A program made the translations under genes and the position numbers. 55,598 nt of DNA from positions 1 to 55,598 of the forward strand of contig JAHLWP010000029.1 of NCBI GenBank assembly GCA_019057865.1. Direction: 5' to 3'. The DNA comes from Promethearchaeota archaeon (GTDB lineage: Archaea; Asgardarchaeota; Lokiarchaeia; Sigyniarchaeales; SOKP01). Positions 17,609 to 27,481 of this stretch are shown in pieces (position 1 is the stretch's first letter; each line of letters starts with the position of its first letter). The notes beneath the pieces are model-generated. The model had not been told where the DNA came from. It ran no database searches and saw only the letters and a program-made list of their open reading frames with translations.

Positions 17609-20600
17609 TTATTTTAATTTCCAATGTTTTTTACCCATTTTAAGGTCAACTAGAATTTCTCCTTTACGCTCTAGCTCTTTGAGTTTTAATTGAAGGTATC
17701 TAGCATCCATCATATCCTTAATTTTCAATTTGAATATCAAATGTTTTATTGTTTGCCATTCACCAGATAAAACTTTAAAAATTCGTTCTGTTGTAATAAG
17801 AGGTAATGTTTTTTGAATTGTTTTTGGTTTAGATATAACTCGAGGTTCAGGTTTGACTGCTTCTACTACTGCTTCTGTAATTGGTATCTCTACTAGAGGT
17901 TTTTCTTTAAAGGATTCTTGTATATTTTTGATGAGATCAGCCTTTCGTACTTTAGAAGATATAGTTATTTTATTTTCTAAACAATATTCCTTAAGTTCTT
18001 TTATGGTCCAATTATTAAGAGTTTTTTCAGAATAAATTACCTTTTTGGGCTTAACTTTTTCAACAATTGGTTCTATCTTAGGAGGTATTACCTCTTTTTT
18101 AATTTCTACTTCCTTGGTTTCTATTTTCCTGGGTTCTTCTTTCTCTATTTCTTTCTTTTTAACTAGGGGCTTTTCCAATTGAATTTTTTCTTCAACAATA
18201 GGTGATGGTTTTCTACCAATAGCATTTTTCATTAAATCTTCTAATTCCTCTCTGGCAACCTTTCTACCATATTTACCATCACCTTTAGAAGTTATATTAT
18301 ATAAACTTTCAACGAAGATTGGTATATATTTTTCAATTAAACTTGCTCTTTTTTCAGTTCTATGTATACTTGCTCTTCTATTAAGGTAGATTCGTAGTTT
18401 TCTTCCTATAGCTTCAAGACAATATTTTATTTCTTTAATTAAGTCTTCATCATCTGCTAAGGCATTTTTTGATTGAGATTTAAACATTAAATGGACAAAT
18501 GGACCAGAGACATTAACTAATAATTTAATTGGTCCTTTAGGTAAACTATTATCATAAGTATCTAAATTATAATTCTTCCAATTAACTGATTGTACAGCTT
18601 TAGTAATAGCACAATCGGCACTATCTCTTAATTTTGGTGTTCTATTTACAAATCTTGATAAAACATCTCTAGATCGTTTAGGGATTTCAATGTTTTTTGA
18701 ATAAGCCATTACAGCTTCGACAACATAGGCTAAACCTTTTCCACTAGTGGGATCACGTGTTTCTGCTGCTACAAAATCATCGTCTCTTGTAAAATTTTCA
18801 ATAAAATATTCAAAAACATCAGAATAACTTTGAATTGAATCATCTTCGGGAATTATAAGAATTTCATCTATATTTTGCTTAAATTGTTGAAATTCTAGAT
18901 TATCATCTTTAATATCAATATTTGCTAAAATTTTTGAGTCTAAATCAGCAATTTCTCCATAATCTACAGAGATATCTTCGTGAACTTTGGGATCTTCTTT
19001 TTCTAAAGCAAATTTCTTTTCTTCACTTAATATAGAGGAGGTTTGGCTAATCTCGTCTACAGGAGTGTCAAAATCTTCTAGATTTTCTGAAATCCTTAAT
19101 CCTAATTCCTTTATTAATGTATTTTCCAAAATGGAATCACCTACTGGAATAGCAGTATCAGTAGGAGGTGCCATAAATTTCATTGATTTGAAAGAAAGAA
19201 AAAGCGAATTAAACTGTTCTCTTGTCAAATCAGAAGGTTTTGCTTTAGAAATTTGAACTTCACTTACTAAATCCTCAAAATCGCTTCTATTTTTAAATTT
19301 TTTTAATTCAATTAATCCTTCTTTAACATTTTTGAAAAGAATGTTAAGTTGATCTTTAATGTTTTCCTTTTCCTTCTTAATTCCTTCAATATCAATTAGA
19401 AAATGTTTAATTCTTTTTTCTAAATTTTTTACTTCTTTTTTTGTTTCTACTTTTTGAATACGATTATTAAATTTTTTTATCTCTTTATTTATTTTCTCAT
19501 AATCTTTATCAAAAGTATTATATTTTGAAATTAGATCCCAATATTTTTTTCTTAAATCATCTGATTCAACTTCATAAATTATTAATTTATCTCTTGGTTT
19601 ATCAGAACGACCATAAACTCTCTTTTCGTTTCTTAAATAATGAATTTTATCTGTGTGTGTTTGTGTTCTAGTAACAAATCCATCTTTTAGAATTAGGAGC
19701 TTTAAATTATCTTGTAAATCATTTTCAGCCTTATCAACTATTACTCTAGCTGTTTTTGGACTAATTCTCACAAAATTATCTTGCAAGAATGAAGAAATAG
19801 TTTTCTTTTCTGCTTTTGTAATTAAATCTTGCAGATCACCAATATTTACTGATGATGGGTGAGGTTTGGCATATTTAGGTTTTCGTGGAAAAGAAGAAGC
19901 TAATCTTCGATACATCTTTTCCTTGCCATATGGATCAATATACATAATTGTAATATGAGGATTCATGAATGCAGTTTCTTCGATATATTTTTCGACGTAA
20001 CCTCTAATATATTTTACGTTTAAATAGTTCAGTTTTATATAAGTTCCATGGAGAAAGGCACTGTCAATATCTGTTGGATGAATCAAATACTTTTTCTCAT
20101 TTTTAGATGTTGTAAAAAATTCAGTAACAGTAGCATAGATATTGTCCATTGATTTTGAAACAGCAATAACTGGTTTTCCTGTAGTATTTTGCGCATCACT
20201 AAAAGCACTCGGCGCACCAAATCCTTGACTTCCCCTCGTTTGTTTTAATTCCAATGATTTTGAGGAGGCAAGATATTTCCCAAATTTTCGTAAATCAATT
20301 TTAGCCATTCCTGTACCATTATCAAAAATTTCAAAAGTGTAGCTCATTACATTTTTCTGACTTATTTCAGATGTCAAAAATGAAGGAGCTTCAAATTCTC
20401 TCATACGAACAATTACGATAGGTTCTACATCAATGATATTTTCAACTGGTTTAATAATTTCTTCCATATCGTCAATAATTCTTTTAACTTCCTCCTCCAC
20501 CTCTAACTCATCTTTTTCACTGATTTCTCCAGATTCCTCTAGCTTTTCTTTTGATTCTTGAATAACTGATTCTTCAGATTCAATAGGTTCTAAACCTAAC

Positions 20601-20908
20601 TCTTGCATCAATGTGTGTTTTGCTTCATTGTTTAAATGCTGAGTTTTTTTTTCCTCTTTAGCTGTTTCAACGATTGAAAATTTTTCTAAAAATAGTTCTT
20701 GATCTAAGGAGAATTTAATCTTTGAATCAAGTTTTTCTAATTCTCTCCATTGAAAACCTTCAATTGCGTCAAGGGCATTATCAATAAATTCTGCGCAATA
20801 TTGTACATGTTTCCAATAACCAAACTCAAAACCAACTAGTTGAGTTCGCTTACGCATATACTCTGCGATTGTTCCTTGCTTAATCCTTCCCTCTTCATCT
20901 TTAGTAAT
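17609..20908 (-). CDS. top6B: DNA topoisomerase VI subunit B, unusually long, with insertions and a C-terminal SAP-like domain
   Basis: The GHKL ATPase signature is clear: EFIDNALDAIE (N-box), FDNGTGM (G1) and GSQGFGAPSAFSD (G2). Family members are usually 500-650 residues, whereas this one has about 1082 from the ATG at 20857 and up to 1099 with upstream codons. Extra material includes an acidic insertion of ~80 residues between the N-box and G1 regions, a central coiled coil, and a C-terminal tail. The tail contains a Pro/Lys/Glu linker, a SAP-like helix-extension-helix (WTIKELKEYCLENKITI, about residue 945) and a final ~55-residue winged-helix-like unit. Residues encoded before the ATG (GTIAEYM) match the AEFF motif that precedes the GHKL fold in Top6B, so translation probably starts upstream, perhaps at ATT 20908; no ATG/GTG/TTG is in frame there. 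Confidence 0.92.
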   Translation of the reverse strand: MTKDEEGRIKQGTIAEYMRKRTQLVGFEFGYWKHVQYCAEFIDNALDAIEGFQWRELEKLDSKIKFSLDQELFLEKFSIVETAKEEKKTQHLNNEAKHTLMQELGLEPIESEESVIQESKEKLEESGEISEKDELEVEEEVKRIIDDMEEIIKPVENIIDVEPIVIVRMREFEAPSFLTSEISQKNVMSYTFEIFDNGTGMAKIDLRKFGKYLASSKSLELKQTRGSQGFGAPSAFSDAQNTTGKPVIAVSKSMDNIYATVTEFFTTSKNEKKYLIHPTDIDSAFLHGTYIKLNYLNVKYIRGYVEKYIEETAFMNPHITIMYIDPYGKEKMYRRLASSFPRKPKYAKPHPSSVNIGDLQDLITKAEKKTISSFLQDNFVRISPKTARVIVDKAENDLQDNLKLLILKDGFVTRTQTHTDKIHYLRNEKRVYGRSDKPRDKLIIYEVESDDLRKKYWDLISKYNTFDKDYEKINKEIKKFNNRIQKVETKKEVKNLEKRIKHFLIDIEGIKKEKENIKDQLNILFKNVKEGLIELKKFKNRSDFEDLVSEVQISKAKPSDLTREQFNSLFLSFKSMKFMAPPTDTAIPVGDSILENTLIKELGLRISENLEDFDTPVDEISQTSSILSEEKKFALEKEDPKVHEDISVDYGEIADLDSKILANIDIKDDNLEFQQFKQNIDEILIIPEDDSIQSYSDVFEYFIENFTRDDDFVAAETRDPTSGKGLAYVVEAVMAYSKNIEIPKRSRDVLSRFVNRTPKLRDSADCAITKAVQSVNWKNYNLDTYDNSLPKGPIKLLVNVSGPFVHLMFKSQSKNALADDEDLIKEIKYCLEAIGRKLRIYLNRRASIHRTEKRASLIEKYIPIFVESLYNITSKGDGKYGRKVAREELEDLMKNAIGRKPSPIVEEKIQLEKPLVKKKEIEKEEPRKIETKEVEIKKEVIPPKIEPIVEKVKPKKVIYSEKTLNNWTIKELKEYCLENKITISSKVRKADLIKNIQESFKEKPLVEIPITEAVVEAVKPEPRVISKPKTIQKTLPLITTERIFKVLSGEWQTIKHLIFKLKIKDMMDARYLQLKLKELERKGEILVDLKMGKKHWKLK

Positions 20909-20923
20909 TTTAGGCGCACTCTA

Positions 20924-21182
20924 TTATATTGTTATTCTATAATTTTTTAGTATTTAATTATAAATATATATACAATTATTACTGAATTAATTTATATTGT
21001 TATTTAATATTAGATATAGAATCTTATATCTTAAGTTTCTATTATCTTCTTATAGTTTAATTGTTCCTTCACTTTTTAAAGAAATTGAACAAGTATTTAA
21101 ATATTTTCTTTAAGTTGAAAATTATAAAAAGAGAAAAACTTATATTAAAGAACGCTTAAAATTAAAGAGAGCAGAAATAGCT
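20924..21182. promoter_or_regulatory. AT-rich promoter spacer between coaBC and top6B
   Basis: About 260 bp with no open frame of note. A long TATA-like run around 20945-20975 lies suitably upstream of the topoisomerase VI operon on the reverse strand. A 7-bp inverted repeat (AGATATA ... TATATCT) near 21010-21030 is too weak and too AT-rich to interpret. I see nothing else. Confidence 0.35.
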
Positions 21183-22463
21183 TTAGAGATCTTTAATTCT
21201 ATAAGCTTCTAAAGCAGCATCAATTATTTTTGAAGCTATGTATCGTTTGGTATTTTTTTCAACATGAGTTATATGTTTTAATTTATCAATAATAAAAACT
21301 TCATTATCCTTACTTGCAAAACCGACATCATCTCTTCCAATGTCATTTGCAACAATCATATCAATCTCTGATTTTTTGAGGCGTTCGTATGCACGATTTA
21401 TTAATTCACTTTTTGAAACATTAGTCTCTGCTTTAAATCCCACTATGAATAGGTTATAATCTTTCCTTCTAGCAACGTCAATAATTTTTGGTGTCAACAT
21501 CATATTTATTTGTAAGCTTTGAACATTATCAGATGATATTTTACCTTCAATACATTCTACTGGTTTATAATCACTAATAGCAGCAGCAGATATGAAAAAA
21601 TCATAACTATTATAAGCTAACTCATCTTTAACTGTTTTTATAAAATCTTCTGTAGAAACCACGTGAAGTGTTTTAATGTATTCTGGAATTTTTACCATAC
21701 ATTTCCCAGCTATTAATAGGATATCAGCTCCCCGTGCAGATGCCTCCTTGGCTAATTCAATTCCCATACGTCCAGAAGATCTATTTGATACGAACCGAAC
21801 CGAATCTATTGCTTCTCTGGTAGGTCCTGCTGTAATCAAGACTTTCTTTCCTTCAAGATCTTTTTTAGCTACTAATAAATCAATTACTCGATCAATTACA
21901 TCGTCAATTTTAGCTATTTTTGCTTTTCCTTCAGAGATCCTTGGAGCTAATATATCTATACCTGCCTTTCTTAATTTTTTTTCATTTTTTGCCAAAAATG
22001 GGTGGTTATACATGCTTTCATGCATAGCTGGAACAATAACAATTGGTAAGGATGAACCAAAAGCTGTAGAAACCACTGTTGTTACTGGTGTATCATCAAT
22101 CCCACTTGCTATTTTTGAGATAGTATTTGCAGTTGCAGGACATACTAAAATTAAATCTGCTTTTCCTACACCTCTAGGTCTTTCTCCTGCTAAATATACA
22201 TGTTCTACTGCGCCAGTCAATCGGGCTATTACTGGATTACCTGTCGCCCATTCCATTAAAGTGGGATTTATTAATTCTGCAGCAGCTTTAGACATAACAC
22301 AAATTACTTCAGCACCAAGTCTCATGAGTTGTCTTGCAATAATTGGAGCTGAAATAACTGCTACAGAACCTGTTAAACACAGACAGATCGTTTTTCCTCG
22401 GAGAATAGTGCCTTTGCTTTCAACGATGTCTTTTGATGGGTGCTGGAAATTACTGTTTTTCAT
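21183..22463 (-). CDS. coaBC: Bifunctional phosphopantothenoylcysteine decarboxylase / phosphopantothenate-cysteine ligase
   Basis: 426 residues, the usual fused length. The N-terminal flavoprotein decarboxylase half shows GKTICLCLTGSVAVISAP, the CPATANTISKIASGI active-site loop and PAMHESMYNHP. The C-terminal ligase half shows VLITAGPTREAID followed by FVSNRSSGRMG, then ISAAAISDYKP. Together they convert 4'-phosphopantothenate and cysteine to 4'-phosphopantetheine in coenzyme A synthesis. It is a single gene with AT-rich DNA on both sides. Confidence 0.95.
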   Translation of the reverse strand: MKNSNFQHPSKDIVESKGTILRGKTICLCLTGSVAVISAPIIARQLMRLGAEVICVMSKAAAELINPTLMEWATGNPVIARLTGAVEHVYLAGERPRGVGKADLILVCPATANTISKIASGIDDTPVTTVVSTAFGSSLPIVIVPAMHESMYNHPFLAKNEKKLRKAGIDILAPRISEGKAKIAKIDDVIDRVIDLLVAKKDLEGKKVLITAGPTREAIDSVRFVSNRSSGRMGIELAKEASARGADILLIAGKCMVKIPEYIKTLHVVSTEDFIKTVKDELAYNSYDFFISAAAISDYKPVECIEGKISSDNVQSLQINMMLTPKIIDVARRKDYNLFIVGFKAETNVSKSELINRAYERLKKSEIDMIVANDIGRDDVGFASKDNEVFIIDKLKHITHVEKNTKRYIASKIIDAALEAYRIKDL

Positions 22464-22638
22464 ATGCTAATTTTTTTATTTGTTTAATATCACTTAAACT
22501 TTCAGATTGTATCTAATATAAACCTATGCATAATATATAAATTATGATATAAAAAGATCAGTCATTTCAATTCACTTCAGTTTAAATCTAAAATCTAACA
22601 GATATATTTTAAAAAAAAATATTGATATTACCAATCTT

Positions 22639-24984
22639 TTATTTTTCATTCTTTATATTTAATTTTAATTTTTTGGCATATTCAATAAATTGGTTGAATT
22701 TATCTGGCTTAAAAATTATTTTACCTTCCATATTTAAGATTTTTAAAAATTTTTTCCCATAATACGTTTTACTAATTTCTGAGACATCATGCAGTTTCTC
22801 TTTCTTATGATATAGTTGAATAATTTTTGAAGATTCAAATTCTTCTTTTCTAATTTTAATGATTTCATTAGAATACTTAAAAAAGGGAGTGTTTCTCAAC
22901 TTTTTCAAATTAAAAATTATAGTACTACCAATTTCTCTTTTATCCAAAAAAAAATTTATGTGAGTGTGGGTCTTATTCAAAAATTTTGATTTAAATTCTT
23001 CTAATTTAATATCTTCATCAAGTAATTTCTTTATTAATTCAGGATAAGGTAAATCTAATCCTGCTAATTCATTGGTTAAATTCAATAAGATTAAGATTTG
23101 ATTAGATTTTATCTCATAATTTGTTTTTAATTCTTTAAAAACATATTCTTTTTCTTTATTAATAAAATTAAATAAAAATTCTTTGAAATCTTTGATAAAT
23201 TGATTATAATTTGGTATAAATAGTTTATTTGGATTATTAAATACAATATCAATAGCATGAAAGGGACTAATTTCTTTATTTAAAACATTTTTAACGAGAG
23301 AGAGGGGATAATATCCTTCTATAAAAGGCATTCCCCTGGAAACGCTTTTAATTGCATCTTTAAATGAACATTTTGTAATTATATTAATGGTTTTAATAAT
23401 ATTGCCCTCAATTTTAGTGGGAGTTTTTTTACAATAACAAAGATCAAACGGTTTTAAATCGTGAAATAACGGATTATTTTGATCTGGTATAATAATTTGA
23501 TTCCCATAAGCATTTACAATACTTCCTTGAATTGGTTTACTTGCTAAATCCCATTCTATTATCATTACATCATTTGAGTATTTCTGGTCAATATCATAGC
23601 CATAATCTATACTTTTAGTTAATAAAGAAAATCCATTGAGTGATTTTATTTCATACTTATCTATTTCTCCCCAAAATTGTTCTCTATAATAGTTTACGTC
23701 TGGAAGATTACTTAGATCGTCCAAAAATAATTCTTTTATAATAAAATAATTAATCCCAATTTCTGAAGATTTTATAATTTGTTCATTTATTCCAGAAAAT
23801 CCTATTCGAGAAATTATATAATAATACACTGGATTTTTTAAATTATCATCGTCGTGAGTAACTCTATATGTGTTTCTTATTTTTCTGAATTCGCCTTTAG
23901 ATCTCTTAATATTGTATTTTTCTATTAAAAGCTTTAAATATGCGAATTTTTTTATATATACTTTTTTCTCTAATTCTTTTATTTCCTCCTTATATTTTTT
24001 ATATTCATCGTAGAATTTTTCTTTAAGAATATTGATAATTTTAAATTGTTCCTTTAATAATTTCAATTTTTCAATAACACAAAAATTATCAATTTCGGAG
24101 AAAAAATAACTTAGTAAACTCTCTCTTAAAGAATCAAGTTGATCTTGTGTAGGTATTGTATTAAAACTAGGATCTATTTTTATTAGATTATCAAGATTTC
24201 TTTTTATGAAATATATTGAAAAATATTTATCATTAAAATTTGTACTATTAACTAGATTTTTTAACTGATTTCTGAAGGGTAATTCATATAAAATTCTGTT
24301 AAATTCTAAAATTTTATCTATAGATTCAATAATTCTTAGTAGATTAAAAAAAGAATAATCAGAAATGCAAATCATAAATCGTTTAAATCCTTTTTCTAAA
24401 TAATCGGTATGCGTGATAAAAAACGTTGCTATTTCATTTTCATAACTATATCTTAAAAATTCAAAGAATTCGATGAATAAATTATTTTCAATCGAATTTA
24501 TTAAATAACTTTCAATGATTTCTTCGCTTTCAAATTGGTTGATAATTGCTTTATTTAGGTAACTTAAAGCTTCAACACAATTATTACTTTCAAAACAAGT
24601 ATTTGCTAGTAATAAATAATTTTTACTTTTTTTTTTTGATCCAAAATCTTCTGAAGTTAATAAGTAGTTTTCTAGATTTTCTAAGATTTTTACAGCAAGT
24701 GAATTCTTAATGATCATTAGTAGTTTTATTAAATGAACACACACTTTTTCACTTCTTTCAGAATGGATAAGAAATAAAGGGCAATCATGAAAAATTTCAC
24801 CATTTTTCTCATCAATAATAAGGTGGAATTCTCTTTCATTATCTAGAACTATACTCCTTATTTTGATTGGCTCTTCCCTTAAATAAATAATGTTAATTTT
24901 ATTATTTGGAAAATTGAATGATTTTTTGTATAATTTTTCCCCGAACTCGTTGATTATTTTCTTTGAAAGAGATGAAGTTGTCAT
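22639..24984 (-). CDS. SWIM-type zinc-finger protein of a MoxR-VWA operon
   Basis: 781 residues. Residues ~60-95 contain a degenerate SWIM finger: FHDCPLF followed about 15 residues later by KVCVHLIKLL, i.e. a CP...CxH pattern with His at the usual first Cys. The rest is mostly helical with no recognised enzyme motif, apart from a short beta-rich part near residues 450-540. The gene starts 6 nt after the VWA gene stop and is the third gene in MoxR / VWA / SWIM order. Bacterial MoxR-VWA operons of the yeh type also include a SWIM protein (YehQ-like), so this is probably their archaeal counterpart. The substrate is unknown. Confidence 0.72.
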   Translation of the reverse strand: MTTSSLSKKIINEFGEKLYKKSFNFPNNKINIIYLREEPIKIRSIVLDNEREFHLIIDEKNGEIFHDCPLFLIHSERSEKVCVHLIKLLMIIKNSLAVKILENLENYLLTSEDFGSKKKSKNYLLLANTCFESNNCVEALSYLNKAIINQFESEEIIESYLINSIENNLFIEFFEFLRYSYENEIATFFITHTDYLEKGFKRFMICISDYSFFNLLRIIESIDKILEFNRILYELPFRNQLKNLVNSTNFNDKYFSIYFIKRNLDNLIKIDPSFNTIPTQDQLDSLRESLLSYFFSEIDNFCVIEKLKLLKEQFKIINILKEKFYDEYKKYKEEIKELEKKVYIKKFAYLKLLIEKYNIKRSKGEFRKIRNTYRVTHDDDNLKNPVYYYIISRIGFSGINEQIIKSSEIGINYFIIKELFLDDLSNLPDVNYYREQFWGEIDKYEIKSLNGFSLLTKSIDYGYDIDQKYSNDVMIIEWDLASKPIQGSIVNAYGNQIIIPDQNNPLFHDLKPFDLCYCKKTPTKIEGNIIKTINIITKCSFKDAIKSVSRGMPFIEGYYPLSLVKNVLNKEISPFHAIDIVFNNPNKLFIPNYNQFIKDFKEFLFNFINKEKEYVFKELKTNYEIKSNQILILLNLTNELAGLDLPYPELIKKLLDEDIKLEEFKSKFLNKTHTHINFFLDKREIGSTIIFNLKKLRNTPFFKYSNEIIKIRKEEFESSKIIQLYHKKEKLHDVSEISKTYYGKKFLKILNMEGKIIFKPDKFNQFIEYAKKLKLNIKNEK

Positions 24985-24990
24985 TTTCTT

Positions 24991-27477
24991 TTAAAATCTT
25001 GAATTTATTATTTCAGAGATTAATCTGGGAAATTCATTATAATCTTTAATGGTTATTAACTGACCCCCGGCTATTTTTACCATTTTTTTAGCTTCTTTAA
25101 GATTATAAGACTCTTCAGGACAAACTAAAATAAAATCAACACCCAATGAACGAAAAGTTCTCAATTCCTCAATAGCTTCTCGAAGATCAAAGATTTCTGC
25201 GTCTGTGAATAGTATATTTAACTTTTCACGTGATTGTGCTGCTTCTTTAAATTGTTTTCTTGCCCAAACCAATGCACTTTGAATTTTTGTCCCTCCCTGC
25301 GCTTTAACGCTTAGTAATTCATCAGCGAGTTTTTCTAGATCTATTTTTTGGGTCATTTCCTTTAAGACATGAGTATTTGATTCAAAAAAAGTGATTGCAA
25401 GCTCGTCCTTACGCAAACCATAACACAACATAGTTATACAGATGCTCATATAAGCTAATTTATCACCGCTCATAGAACCACTTATATCTAATTCAAAACA
25501 AGCGCTTCTAAGACCTTTTGCGGTCTCAAAAACAAAGAAATCATCATACTTTATGTGGTCTAATTCTTTACCCTTCTCTAAAATGTTATATATAGTTTCT
25601 TCTAGATCTATATTTTCAAAATCATCTCCAATTGAATAAGGTCTTACAATATTTATAGGAATAGGTCCTGTTGTTGCGCTTCCTAACCGTGCTCGTGAGT
25701 AATAGATGCCCAAGTCAATTAACATTTTTTTTGCCAATTCTTTAACTTTTTGTTTTGTTTTTTCTGGCAAGTCTCTACGATGAATAAACCATTGTTTAAG
25801 TAAATTTTCTCCACTTCCAGCAGATAAGCAAGAAATCATTTTATATTGTCCTTCTTGACCACCAATTTGGGAAGCTCCTTTTAAAGCTTCACTTAAATTG
25901 AAATGACCTAGAGCACCTAATGCCTCTCTATTATCTGAAGCTAAAGCGCTAGCAATAAGCTCTTTTATCCTTTCATAATTCAATTGATCTTGAATTTGAT
26001 TCATCAAATTACTTAAACGTTGAAAATCAGCTTGATTCTTTTCAACTAATTTCTTTAACAGCTGATAATTTGGTTCTATTAATTCATAAATTTCATCTTC
26101 AGGCATATCAAGTTCTTTTCCAATTCTTTTTATATCCTCTGATTCTGGGTTTAGACCTATTTTTCTTAAAAATTCAGTTACATTTCTTAGTTGAGAAGGT
26201 GTTTCACAAGATTCTAACGTTAATGAAGTTAGGTCTGGGAGTTGTTGAGCCATCTTTTGACTACAATGCATATTTGCACAACTATTCATAAGTTGCAGTA
26301 ATTGGTGGGTTAAAGATTTAAATGCCTCAAATTTCTTATTTTCATTTGATGCCTCTGATATTGCATTTTGAAGAGCTTGATTAAAAAGAGAATTCCAAGA
26401 TTTATTTGCAAATGCACTTTTAGTTAAAGTTTCTAAGGAAAGATTCATTTGAGTTTTATTTTGTTCATTGAATTTATCTAATAATGAGGTTCTGAGATTT
26501 GTACCAAAATACTGATCCAATGAGTTAGCTAGATTAAAATTATGTTCAAATGTATTATTTTGTAAAGAGTTACTTAATACGTTTTCTAGATTAAATTTAG
26601 GGGTTTCTCCTAAGTTTTTTGCTGCACTAAATAATTGATCTAAATTATTTATGTGATCTTGAAGTTCATTTTTCAAATTTTGAAGAGTATCTTTTGGAAT
26701 AGCATTAGTCTCATTTAAATATTTTAACGTTTGTAATAAATCCTCTAGATTTCTCGAGTTAAGTAAGTTATTTAAGTCCTCAGAAATATTTTGATTGTCA
26801 AGAGCTTTACTTGTAATTTTTTCCCATGAGCGTTTTGATTTTTCTTGTATCAAATCATCCAAGCCTAAAGAATCACCAGCTTTTAAATCTTTAGGATCTA
26901 ACGAATTTATTTTTTGCATTAACCTTTTTTTCGCTTCTTCTAATAATTTATCTAAAGAAGTTATTTCTTCTTTATATAACTCTGAATCATCATTGAAGAA
27001 ATTAAGAGCGGATTTATAGGGCTCTTCATCCCTTTTTTGATTCAACTCATCGAAAAACTGCTCTAATTGTTGGATAACATCTGTGTCAACTGATTTAGTT
27101 AGTTCAATTTCATCAATTAAATCCTGAAGTTGATCTAACTCTGTTTTTAAATCAGGACTTATCAATTCTTCTCCAATTTCATTAATTTTATTTTCATCGA
27201 AAAAGGATTTCATTAAGTTTTTTTTATAATTTGGAAACAGGATCTCAAAAGCAATATCTTTTGCTAATTTTTGATTGTCTGGAAATGAAGTAACTGAACT
27301 AATTTCAATGAAATCATTTGGAGTAACTGATCCCTTACGATAATATCTCGAAACTATTAATTTAGGTATAGATAATACTTGTCTTGAAGATGGAATTTGT
27401 ACAATATCGGGATGTTTCCTCATTCTCCTAATAAATTCAACAGCAAATTCACATGGATTCTCAGGAAAAATCCCCAA
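24991..27477 (-). CDS. VWA-domain protein, partner of MoxR ATPase
   Basis: 828 residues. The C-terminal ~170 residues are a von Willebrand A domain with a complete MIDAS: FELDISGSMSG (DxSxS), GGTKI (Thr) and LFTDAE (Asp). The preceding ~650 residues are helical, Asn/Leu/Gln-rich and without recognised motifs. The TTG start at 27477 has GGAGGT 7 nt upstream. It lies 4 nt after the MoxR gene. In characterised MoxR systems the AAA+ ATPase and a MIDAS protein work as a chaperone or remodelling pair, and that role is inferred here. There is no signal peptide or membrane segment, so it should be cytosolic. Confidence 0.88.
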   Translation of the reverse strand: MGIFPENPCEFAVEFIRRMRKHPDIVQIPSSRQVLSIPKLIVSRYYRKGSVTPNDFIEISSVTSFPDNQKLAKDIAFEILFPNYKKNLMKSFFDENKINEIGEELISPDLKTELDQLQDLIDEIELTKSVDTDVIQQLEQFFDELNQKRDEEPYKSALNFFNDDSELYKEEITSLDKLLEEAKKRLMQKINSLDPKDLKAGDSLGLDDLIQEKSKRSWEKITSKALDNQNISEDLNNLLNSRNLEDLLQTLKYLNETNAIPKDTLQNLKNELQDHINNLDQLFSAAKNLGETPKFNLENVLSNSLQNNTFEHNFNLANSLDQYFGTNLRTSLLDKFNEQNKTQMNLSLETLTKSAFANKSWNSLFNQALQNAISEASNENKKFEAFKSLTHQLLQLMNSCANMHCSQKMAQQLPDLTSLTLESCETPSQLRNVTEFLRKIGLNPESEDIKRIGKELDMPEDEIYELIEPNYQLLKKLVEKNQADFQRLSNLMNQIQDQLNYERIKELIASALASDNREALGALGHFNLSEALKGASQIGGQEGQYKMISCLSAGSGENLLKQWFIHRRDLPEKTKQKVKELAKKMLIDLGIYYSRARLGSATTGPIPINIVRPYSIGDDFENIDLEETIYNILEKGKELDHIKYDDFFVFETAKGLRSACFELDISGSMSGDKLAYMSICITMLCYGLRKDELAITFFESNTHVLKEMTQKIDLEKLADELLSVKAQGGTKIQSALVWARKQFKEAAQSREKLNILFTDAEIFDLREAIEELRTFRSLGVDFILVCPEESYNLKEAKKMVKIAGGQLITIKDYNEFPRLISEIINSRF

Positions 27478-27481
27478 ATAT

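Noticed and set aside
21676..22470. Long 264-codon forward frame opposite coaBC
   Set aside because: Exactly antisense to conserved CoaBC coding sequence, with no Shine-Dalgarno or protein-like motif; a shadow frame.
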